Positions 22,561 to 32,170 of a stretch of DNA of 64,000 nucleotides are shown here, piece by piece. The first letter of the stretch is position 1, and each line of letters opens with the position of its first letter. The notes below the pieces were generated by a model, which had not been told where the DNA came from, searched no databases, and saw only the letters and a list, made by a program, of their open reading frames with translations. A program made the position numbers and the translations under genes. This stretch comes from Zygnema cylindricum. Its lineage: Eukaryota > Streptophyta > Zygnematophyceae > Zygnematales > Zygnemataceae. The stretch spans positions 436,241 through 500,240 of the forward strand of contig JBBHKE010001377.1 of NCBI GenBank assembly GCA_037447655.1. Direction: 5' to 3'.

Positions 22561-23563
22561 TGCAATTCTATGTCCTCCATTGGACTACAGAATACACGAA
22601 GCCTCTAGATAGTATTTAACTAACCCACTTTAAGCCACAACCACTTCTGCCCAAGAAGGCAAACTGAGAATTTGACTGCACCCCTGTGTAGCCTGGACTC
22701 CCCTGAGTCCGTAGCAAAAAGAATCACTGAAAACGGCCAACCAGGCGATAAGTTATGAGCCGGCAAAAATGCCAATTTATACAAAGCTCTCTTAGAGAGA
22801 GGTGTCTGTTTACCAAATATTTCCTAAGTCCTAAATCCCTCTCACAACCCCTATCTACTAAAGTACGAACCAATCGTATTACTGTAAAGTACAGAAAGGT
22901 ACTATGGCCGATGTACTTTCTGTACGGCCGGTGTACGACAAGGCTCTTGAGTGGACGCGTGTCATTTTTCCACTTGTCCGTATTTCCTCCGGAATTCCCG
23001 CGACCGAATGTCATCCTTCCACGCGGCGCCACGTCATGCCACGTCCATAAAATCCAAAGTGACCATTCCGCGATCTCGGCGACGACGTGCGCCGTCGGAT
23101 TAAATCCGACATTAAATGTCGACCGTTAAAAGTGTTTGTTTCATTTGTTTCGTGCGAAATGACGTTTCGCACTAAACCTTAACAAGTTCTATGTTCGTTT
23201 CGTTTCATATTCCAGTTAGATCATTTCGGTACTATACAACAGTTTATATATGAATGAAACCCTATATAATCTAACGGACTTCTACGACAGACTGGTTAGA
23301 GCTAACGGCTACGCCGCGCTCTACCGGTCGGGGGTTCGAGTCCTGCCGGACTCAACCTTTTGTTGAGAGTGACTTAAGTCACTCTTTAGTCCTTCCTATG
23401 GAGCTGAGGCAGCCATGGCTCCATCGCTCTCTCTCTCTTTCAGTGACTACAACAAGTATGGGGGAGAGAGAGAAGAGATGGAGGCAGGCTGCCATCATTT
23501 CTTATATATGTTTTCGCTAATTTATTTTAAACTAGAAAATACAAAAAACTACTTATTTCAACA
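22561..23563 (-). repeat. 3' LTR of element H
   Basis: TGCAATTC...TTTCAACA on plus, followed by the polypurine tract complement CTCCCCTTATTTTCTAG. It includes a GTAC-rich inverted repeat at 22889-22925 (GTACAGAAAG...CTTTCTGTAC). Confidence 0.94.
23286..23357 (+). promoter_or_regulatory. tRNA-like segment in the H LTR, antisense to the element
   Basis: TGGTTAGAGC (A-box-like) is followed 40 nt downstream by GGTTCGAGTCC, a perfect pol III B-box. True tRNA genes have a spacing of about 44 nt. A partial T-arm can be drawn, but I found no matching acceptor stem, so this is not called a tRNA gene. Equivalent segments lie at about 35086-35157 (H 5' LTR), 21770-21838 and 39930-40000 (J), and on the other strand in the G and F LTRs (about 53230-53305, 58600-58670 and 49290-49350). 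Confidence 0.5.
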
Positions 23564-23581
23564 CTCCCCTTATTTTCTAGT

Positions 23582-25711
23582 CTATTTTAATTTTTCTTTT
23601 AATCCACATTTTTCCCTACAGTATTTTAACTTTGGTGAGGGCACAGGTTTGGTCATCATGTCCGCTACCATTTCCTCATCAGATCTATATACAAGATTCA
23701 CTATTTTATTCTCAACTTTTTCTCTTACAAAACTTAATCTTATGTCCATATGTTTAGCCTTAAAATGATGTTTTGGATTGGCTGCAATTGCTATGGCCGC
23801 TTGATTATCACAAAACACTTCATGCACTCCCTCCTTCATATACCCCAGTTCTTGCAGCAAGGACTTGACCCACATCAACTCTTTCACAGCAGAACAAGAG
23901 GCCATGTATTCAGCCTCCATAGTGGACTGAGCAACCACCTTTTGTTGCTTACTGCTCCAACAGCATGCACCTTCCCCAACATACAACACATACCCAGAAG
24001 TGCATCGTCTCATAGGTGCGTCCCCATAACTGGCATCACTCCAAGTAGTGATGTCAGTGTGCTCTCCTCCCAAATGCAACCATAACTCTCTGGTTCCTAC
24101 CAGATATCTCATGACTCTCTTGGCTGCCTCCCAATCCCTCTTCCTAGGATCATTAAGACTCCTACTGAGTACTCCAACTGCTGCCGCTATGTCCGGCCTG
24201 GTACAATTCATAAAATAGATTAAACTTCCTACGACCTGTCTATAAGGGATAGTCTTCATAAACTCTCTCTCTTCTGTACTCATTTGATCATCTAAGATCA
24301 TCACTCCTTCTACACTCCCATCACTTACTTTTTTCAAGTCCATGGGAGTGGTACAACTGTTAGCATTTTCCATCTGGAATTTCTCAAGCATATTACCTAT
24401 TGCTTCTTTCTGAGTAAGTCTGATAATCTTCTTCCCCCTATCTCTCTCAATTTGAATCCCCAAAATATAGTTTGCCTCCCCTAAATCCTTCATATCAAAT
24501 CTGCTTCTAAGATCTGTTTTTAACTTATTGATCTTTTCCAAGGGTTTACTCAACACAAGCAGATCATCCACATAAATTGCAATAAAAATGACACCATTCT
24601 CATCTTCAAACACATAGATAGAATGGTCAGAGCTGATACGGATATATCCCAGACTGGTTAGAAACTCATCTAGTTTCTTATTCCACTGTCGCGCAGCCTG
24701 CTTCAGTCCATATAAGGACTTTATGAGCCTGCAGACTTTGCTCTCTTTTCCTTTTTCCACGAACCCCTTGGGTTGTCTCATGAAATTTCTTCCTCTAACT
24801 CACCATTAAGAAACGCAGTCTTAATGTCCGTCTGGTGGATTTTCATGTCTTCCGCTGCTGCCAGGCTGAGGAGAATCCTTACTGATGGGAACCCAACAAC
24901 TGGAGCAAAGGTCTCCTCATAGTCGATCCCCTCGTTTTGGGTGAACCCCTTCGCTACCAATCGAGCCTTATATCTTTCAATGGTATTATCTGGGTTCAGT
25001 TTTAGTTTAAATACCCATTTACACCCAATAGGTTTTCTGTCTGGAGGACAATCTGCTAATTCCCAGGTATTTGCTTCCATGATAGAAGCCATCTCATCAT
25101 TTATAGCTCTAATCCATCTTTCTTTCTCTGGACTATTCACTGCCTCCGAGTAAGACTGAGGCTCATCAGGGTGAGATAGCTTAGTTACCTTATGAGCGAC
25201 TTGTTTTTCCTGTAATCTTTTGATGCTCCTACTTCCTCCCTCAAACTCTGAAGCAAGAATGGATGGAAGTCTTGGATTTCTTCTCACTGTTTCATCGGCT
25301 CCCCTGTCCATGGAAACCGGTTCTTGTCCCGCTTCTTCTATCTCCTCGAAGTCCATAGGAGTATGTGAGGTTTCTGGTGAGTCTCCTGTATCTTGGATCT
25401 CCCCTGAATCTGTAATCACGGTGTCACCCATATCCCTTTCGGGAACGACCGAGTTCTCCTCACTTTCAGACTCAAATCTGATCCTAATCTTCTTTGTATA
25501 TTTGAAGGGGTCAAATGACTTCCCTTCATCCATGACAACTAAGTGTTTGACCAGAATGATATCTTTCTTTGCCAAGTCATATACTCTATATCCCTTAACA
25601 TCCTCATCATATCCCACAAAGTATCCAGGTTTTCCCTTAGCATCTAGTTTCCAGTTTTTCCTATCCGTGTCAAGACTATAAACTTGGCTACCAAATACTT
25701 TAAGGTGTGAG
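23582..25711 (-). pseudogene. Integrase C-terminus, RT and RNase H of element H
   Basis: This is the second half of the H polyprotein, split from the first by element C. It runs from the integrase-RT linker (GYDEDVKGYRVYDL near 25615) through the RT (NEGIDYEETFAPVVGFPSV; catalytic YVDDLLVLSK near 24570) to RNase H (TDITTWSDASYGDA near 24050; CDNQAAIAIAANP). A single-base loss near 24780, just before MRQPKGF, shifts the frame; otherwise the two pieces (25617-24778 and 24781-23582) are open. An Arg-to-Gly change is seen in the VRFPSV motif (VGFPSV). The C-terminus ends normally before the polypurine tract. Confidence 0.95.
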
Positions 25712-26380
25712 ATATCTGTAGAAACTAATGGTTTTATTAGTATTTTCTAGGTCTGAAAAGAAATATAGAAGTCGAGGCAGTCTATCTCTAACTTCTCTCT
25801 CCAACTCTCAAACTTGTCGCAGTCACTGAGAAATTGGAGAGGAAGCTAGAGCCATGGCTACCTTGGCTATCCTGAGGTTTACGGGAATTTTATATTAGGG
25901 TTTATTTTATTTAATTAAAAGGTATGTGCCGGCGGCAGGATTTGATCCTTGTACCTACCGGCCGGCAGACAGGAATTAGCCGGTAGCCTTAGCCGTTTAA
26001 TCTAGCGGTAGTGTTACGTAGCATATAGTTTGATATTTATTTAAATATGTATACGTGCGATAAACCATTTAACTAATGAATTACGGGATACATAGATCCA
26101 GTAATATATAATGTACGACTTACGGTACGGACAAAAATCAGTACCGCGCATTTGTTTCGTAGCTGAAACAAATACCGCACATGTATTTATTACGGCTACG
26201 ATTAAAGCCGAATTTAATCGGACGGCCGGGATTAGCGCCGAGATCGCGGAGGAAGATTTCGGCGGTTTGTGGCCATCGCCACATCGGATGACGCGTGGCG
26301 AAATTCCGTTGGATTGTGGAATCTCCGGAGATTATGGCACCGAATCCGGATTTGACATGTGTCGACATTTTGGCCATGTC

Positions 26381-26455
26381 GTACAATGTCCGTACATAAA
26401 GTACACCGGCATCTGTACTTTTACGTACGGAACTCAATTCTGATTGGTTCCGTAC
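26381..26455 (+). promoter_or_regulatory. GTAC cluster in U3 of element C
   Basis: Six GTAC cores occur in 75 bp (26381, 26392, 26401, 26415, 26425, 26452), several as CGTAC, next to an ATTGG (reverse CCAAT) box at about 26443. GTAC is the core site of plant SBP-box factors. Binding here is inference. Similar clusters occur in D, H, J, F and G. Confidence 0.4.
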
Positions 26456-26605
26456 ATCAGTAGATAGAGTCTGTGAGAGAGATAGGACTTAGAAAAATTA
26501 GAAGATAGGACCCCCTCTCCCAGAGAGCTTCTGTACAAAAGGTCAAATTTGACCCTCCATAACTTACTGCTCAGGGGAGCAAATTCAGAGATTCTTTTTG
26601 CTATC

Positions 26606-26619
26606 GACTCAGGGGAGTC
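26606..26619 (+). other. Conserved short hairpin in the LTR
   Basis: GACTC-AGGG-GAGTC follows the conserved ATTCTTTTTGCTA. The stem recurs in most LTRs in the window and extends to 6 bp (GGACTC/GAGTCC) in H and J. Confidence 0.5.
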
Positions 26620-26745
26620 TTGTCTTCACAGGGGTGAAGTTGGTCAGAGTTTTTTTTTTGCCAGGGTGGCAGTTATTTTTGCTTAAACACAAAGGGGTCA
26701 GGATTATCCTAGAGGCTTCTTGGAAGCTGTCCACTCTGAGGACTT

Positions 26746-29700
26746 ATGGAGGTCTCAGAGTTTCAGGTTATGGGCCCACCCTCTAGGGTACCAATCTTTA
26801 ATGGAACTGGCTTAATATACTGGGAAAGTATGATGATAGGAGCTCTATGCGAAAAAAGGTTTTGGGGGATAGTGAGTGGACGATTGGGGCGTCCATCAAG
26901 TCTTGGAATTCCTCCAGGGTTTAAAGGAAGCAGATTCACCAGGAAAGAGGATTCACCTTCAACGGAGGAAACAAAGGAAGGAGAGGTGGTGGACAAAGGA
27001 AAGGAGAAGGAGGCGACCACACCAATAGCAACTGGTTTAGCATTCATGTCACCTATTCCGAGGAACGAGGAGAATGATACTGAAACCTGGGAATTCAACA
27101 ATATGGCGGCAAAGCACTTCATCCTACGCCATCTCACTCAAGGACTTGCATGTCCTCATTTGCAGGTAGAGAGGGCATCCGATCTTTGGATGGCTCTCAT
27201 AGAGATGTACCGAAGTGGTACGATTCAGCAACAACAGTTGGCTGATCAGAAAGTTAAGGAGTATGTATACAAAGGGGGAAATATGTTGGATTTTTGCAAT
27301 GAGCTTGCTACACTCTTCATGGAGCTAGAGAGTGCGGGTAAAGTTTTTAGTGAAAAAGAAAAAGTTAACTGTTTACTAATGAAGTTACCTGATGAGTTCG
27401 AGAACATAGTCAACCGTGTGTAGGACTTGCCGGACTCAAGGTGGATATGGAACTCAGTGGTAGGGATGATTCTCGTTCGAGAGAATACGATTGAGATCCG
27501 AAGGGGAGGAAAGAGTGGCCAAGCCTTGGCAACAGCGACCGATTGGAGGAACAAGGATTCCCGGAAACCAGTCGGAAACTATGCGGGTAGGGAGCAGAAA
27601 AAACAGGTTGGCGAGTTCGAACCAAGGGCTCCCAAAGGTTTATGTCATTTTTGTAAGAAACCGGGGCACTATATGGCAGAGTGCACCAAGCTAACCGAGC
27701 TTCGATTAAAGGAGGGGCAGACCGGTGGTACCCCGAGAGGAAAGAAAAAGGCCCTTATCACACAGGTACTTGAGGCGGAATCCGAGGACGAGGACGATGA
27801 GCTCCTTTTGGATGAGGAGTTGGAGGCGAAAACTGAGGTTGAAATTCCACGAAGGCAGAAATGTGCTTACGGTGGATTGAAAGGTGAAGCAGGCTGGATT
27901 ATAGATTCAGGTGCCTCAATGCACATGTGTAAGGATAGACACCTGTTCACTAAGATAAGAAAGATTCCCACCGTAGAGATAGAGTACGGGGATGGGAGGA
28001 TAGTCACCACTACTCTTGTAGGATCGATAGATCTGAAAGTGTTAGTAGAAGGAAAGACATCCATATTAACATTCTCCGATGTATTGTTTATTCCGGAGCT
28101 GAACAAAAACCTTATCTCTACATCAGTATTAGATGATAAGGGTTTTTTCACTAGCACTAGGGAAGGAGTCTTTACTGCTAGTTTTGAGGAGGATGTCTAT
28201 TTCATTGCTGAGAAAGGTAGCCATGGGATGTTTAGGTTAATCTTAAGTAATGAAACGAAGAAACTTTATTATGCTGGTGTTCATGATATTATGATGTGGC
28301 ATAAGAGGCTTGGGCATGTGAATCTAGATAAGTTAAGAGAGATGAAAAAGATGGGAGTGGTGGAAGGGATTCAGTTCAGTGAGAGTGATGATATAAGTGA
28401 TTGTAGTGGGTGTGCTCAAGGTAAAGCACACAGATTACCCTTTCCAAAAACAGCCACCTACAAGGGAGAAAAACTTCTAGATCTAGTACACACAGATATT
28501 TGGGGACCGGCTAGAGTGCCCTCACCGGGGGGGAAGAGATTTATGATGACTATAACTGATGATTCGTCTCGGTATTCCCGAGTATATTTTTTGAAAAACA
28601 AGTCAGAGGCTGAGGACTGTTTTAGACAATATAAAGCATAGAGCGAAAAACTCCATGAAACTCCAATCAAGAGAGTAAGGAGTGACAATGGTGGAGAGTA
28701 TACTTCTAACCAGTTTGAGGATTTTTTGAGGGAAGATGGGGTTCAACACCAAAAGACAGTTCCAGAAAATCCGGAACAGAATGGGGTAGCTGAAAGGTTA
28801 AATAGAACACTAAGTGATAGTGCTAGAAGTATGTTGTCGGATAAGAAGATAGGAAAAAGGTTTTGGGCAGAAGCAATGAACTGTGCTAATTACCTCAAAA
28901 ATAGAGTTCTTACTTCAGCTATAAAAGATCAAACACCTTATGAGAGATGGACAGGCCGGAAACCAGACTTATCTCATTTAAAGGTTTTCGGCAGTCAAGT
29001 ATTCAGTCTAGATACTGATCGGTCCAATTGGAAGCTAGATCCTAAAGGAAAACCGAGATACTTATTAGGATATGATGAGGATGTTAAAGGATATAGAGTT
29101 TATGATCTAAAAAGAGAAGATATAATCTTAGTAAACCATCTACTAGTTATGGATGAAGGAAAGTCTGTGGACCCCTTCAAATATACAAAGTCAGTAAAAA
29201 TCAGATTTGAGTCAGAAAATTCTGATGACTTTGAGCTTCCTAACTATCCAGGTTTTAGAGACGATGACATTCTTGCAGGAACAAATCAGACCGAAAAGGA
29301 CTCGGCTGTGGAAACTCCAGTGACAACTCTACTCGAAGCGGAAGACGTGGTGGAAATTGATTCGGAATCAAGGGATAGGGGAGAAGCCGAGTTTGTTCGA
29401 AAGAATCCACGAGAACCATCTATTCCGGCCTCAGATTTTGAGGGAGGGAGGAGAAGTAGCAAAAGACTGCAAGAAAAACAGGTTAATAACAAGGTAACTA
29501 AACTACCTCATCAAGATGAACCTCAAACTTATCGAGAGGCGATGACTTGTCCAGAAAGAAACCGGTGGAAGACAGCCATCAATGAGGAGATGGCTTCAAT
29601 CATGGCAGCCGATACTTGGGAGCTGGTGGACTGTCCACCTAACCGAAAACCAATCGGTTGTAAGTGGGTTTTCAAACTAAAACTGAACCCAGATAACACA

Positions 29701-31101
29701 ATCGAGCGCTACAAGGCCAGATTTGTGGCAAAGGGATTTACACAAAAGGAAGGAATTGACTACGAGGAAACCTTTGCCCCGGTGGTCAGATTTCCCTCCG
29801 TCCGCATACTTCTCAGTTTAGCAGCGGCGGAAGACATGGAAGTGCACCAGATGGACATCAAAACAACCATTTTGCATGGAGACTTAGAAGAGGAGATCTT
29901 CATGCGACAACCCGAAGGGTTTGTGGAAGAAGGAGAGGAGAGTAAGGTATGCCGGCTGATTAAATCTCTTTATGGTTTGAAACAGGCGCCTCGACAGTGG
30001 AATAAGAAGCTTGATGAGTTTCTTACCGGTCTAGGATATATTCGGATCAGTTCAGATCACTCAATCTATGTTTTCGAAGATGAGGAAGGTTTTATATTTA
30101 TTGCAATTTATGTTGATGATTTGCTTGTTTTAAGTAAATCAATGGAAAAAATTAATAAACTGAAAACCGATCTTAAGGGGAGATTTGAAATGAAGGATAT
30201 GGGGGAAGCAAAATATATTTTGGGAATTCAAGTAGAGAGAGACCGAAAAAGAAAAATTATAAGATTGACTCAAATGGAAGCAATAGGGAACATGCTTGAA
30301 AAATTTCAAATGGATAAAGCTAATAGTTGTACAACTCCAATGGAATTGAAGAAGGGAAGTGAGGGGAGTGAGGAAGAAGGAGTCATAGTCTTAGACGAGG
30401 AATTATCTCCTGATGAACAAAAGTTCATGCAGACTATTCCTTACAGGCAAGTAGTGGGAAGTCTAATCTATTTTATGAATTGTACCCGGCCGGATTTAGC
30501 TGCAGCTGTAGGAGTGCTGAGTAGAAGTCTAAATGCTCCCACTAAGAAGGATTGGGAGGCAGCTAAGAGAGTCCTTAGATACTTGGTAGGAACTAGAGAT
30601 CTATGGTTGCATTTGGGTGGGGAGAATACTGACATCACTACTTGGAGTGATGCCAGTTATGGTGATGCTCCGATGAGGAGATGTACTTCTGGATATGTAT
30701 TATATGTGGGTGATGGGGCTTGCTGTTGGAGTAGCAAACAGCAAAAGGTTATTGCTCAGTCCACCATGGAGGCTGAGTATATGGCCTCTTGCTCTGCTGT
30801 AAAAGAATTGATGTGGGTCAAGTCTTTGCTTGGTGAGCTTGGTCACCTTAAGAGTGGTGTGCAGAAAATATTTTGTGATAATCAGGCAGCAATCGCTATT
30901 TCTGCCAATCCTAAACACCATTTTAAAGCCAAACACATGGACATCAGACTCAGCTTTGTTAGAGAGAAAGTAGAAAACAAAATAATCAGTTTAGAGTACA
31001 GACCAGATAGTGAGATGGTAGCAGATATGATGACCAAACCTGTGCCTTCCCCTAAGCTATTTTTTTTGCAGGGAGAAGTGTGGTCTGAAATTAAAGATTG
31101 A
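26746..31101 (+). pseudogene. Copia gag-pol polyprotein of element C, one frame with two TAG codons
   Basis: A single frame of 1452 codons starts at the ATG inside the LTR. It is interrupted only by TAG at 27421-27423 (the D copy has Gln) and at 28639-28641 (the D copy has Trp). Domains by codon number: gag; CCHC knuckle CHFCKKPGHYMAEC from about codon 300; protease D-S-G-A with Asp at codon 387; GAG-pre-integrase HKRLGHVNLDKL and CSGCAQGK; integrase triad Asp 584, Asp 647 and Glu 683, giving D-62-D-35-E; RT with YVDD at about codons 1122-1125; RNase H with TTWSDASYGDA and CDNQAAIAI. All catalytic residues I can check are intact. The product would carry out the full copia cycle if the stops were absent or suppressed. 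Both stops are C-to-T or G-to-A changes, so decay is the simpler reading. Confidence 0.96.
26766..26780 (+). promoter_or_regulatory. Primer binding site, half-tRNA-Met (element C)
   Basis: GGTTATGGGCCCACC directly follows the LTR. All 15 nt complement the plant initiator tRNA-Met anticodon arm as I recall it. The site is translated as V-M-G-P-P within gag. Confidence 0.88.
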
Positions 31102-31104
31102 CTA

Positions 31105-31118
31105 GAAAATAAGGGGAG
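31105..31118 (+). promoter_or_regulatory. Polypurine tract of element C
   Basis: GAAAATAAGGGGAG lies immediately before the 3' LTR at 31119 and 3 nt after the polyprotein stop. Confidence 0.85.
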
Positions 31119-32170
31119 TGTAGAAACTAATGGTTTTATTAGTATTTTCTAGGTCTGAAAAGAAATATAGAAGTCGAGGCAGTCTATCTCTAACTTCTCT
31201 CTCCAACTCTCAAACTTGTCGCAGTCACTGAGAAATTGGAGAGGAAGCTAGAGCCATGGCTACCTTGGCTATCCTGAGGTTTACGGGAATTTTATATTAG
31301 GGTTTATTTTATTTAATTAAAAGGTATGTGCCGGAGGCAGGATTTGATCCTTGTACCTACCGGCCGGCAGACAGGAATTAGCCGGTAGCCTTAGCCGTTT
31401 AATCTAGCGATAGTGTTACGTAACATATAGTTTGATATTTATTTAAATATGTATACGTGCGATAAACCATTTAACTGTAATGAATTACGGGATACATAGA
31501 TCCAGGAATATATAATGTACGACTTACGGTACGGACAAAAATCAGTACCGCGCATTTGTTTCGTAGCTGAAACAAATACCGCGCATGTATTTATTACGGC
31601 TACGATTAAAGCCGAATTTAATCGGACGGCCGGGATTAGCGCCGAGATCGCGGAGGAAGATTTCGGCGGTTTGTGGCCATCGCCACATCGGATGACGCGT
31701 GGCGAAATTCCGTTGGATTGTGGAATCTCCGGAGATTATGGCACCGAATCCGGATTTGACATGTGTCGACATTTTGGCCATGTCGTACAATGTCCGTACA
31801 TAAAGTACACCGGCAGCTGTACTTTTACGTACGGAACTCAATTCTGATTGGTTCCGTACATCAGTAGATAGAGTCTGTGAGAGAGATAGGACTTAGAATA
31901 ATTAGAAGATAGGACCCCCTCTCCCAGAGAGCTTCTGTACAAAAGGTCAACTTTGACCCTCCATAACTTACTGCTCAGGGGAGCAAATTCAGAGATTCTT
32001 TTTGCTATCGACTCAGGGGAGTCTTGTCTTCACACGGGTGAAGTTGGTCAGAGTTTATTTTTTGGCCAGGGTGGCAGTTATTTTTGCTTAAACACAAAGG
32101 GGTCAGGATTATCCTAGAGGCTTCTTGGAAGCTGTCCACTCTGAGGACTTATGGAGGTCTCAGAGTTTCA
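31119..32170 (+). repeat. 3' LTR of element C
   Basis: It matches the 5' LTR with few differences (for example CAGGATTTG context GGAGG against GGCGG, and a 3-bp TGT gain near 31475). It ends GTTTCA before the ATATC duplication. Confidence 0.97.

Larger units (their letters stand above)
25717..26765 (+). repeat. 5' LTR of element C
   Basis: TGTAGAAAC...GAGTTTCA. It carries the AGCCATGGCT palindrome near 25852, an antisense tRNA-like segment near 25925-26000, a GTAC cluster at 26381-26455, the hairpin GACTC-AGGG-GAGTC at 26606-26619 and the gag ATG at 26746. Confidence 0.97.
25717..32170 (+). mobile_element. Element C: youngest complete Ty1/copia, family I, TSD ATATC
   Basis: The LTRs at 25717-26765 (1049 bp) and 31119-32170 (1052 bp) start TGTAGAAAC and end GTTTCA. 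ATATC occurs at 25712-25716 and 32171-32175. The element is inserted within the integrase region of H in opposite orientation. Total length is 6454 bp. The LTRs are nearly identical by eye and the single coding frame has only two stops. It is the innermost and best preserved element of the nest. Confidence 0.97.

Noticed and set aside
23286-23357. A tRNA gene
   Set aside because: A and B boxes are present, but I could not pair an acceptor stem, and the segment is part of every family II LTR. Reported as tRNA-like only.
26111-26443. 110-codon frame in the C 5' LTR, repeated at 31515-31847
   Set aside because: Same LTR sequence in both places, on both strands; GTAC-rich U3 rather than coding.
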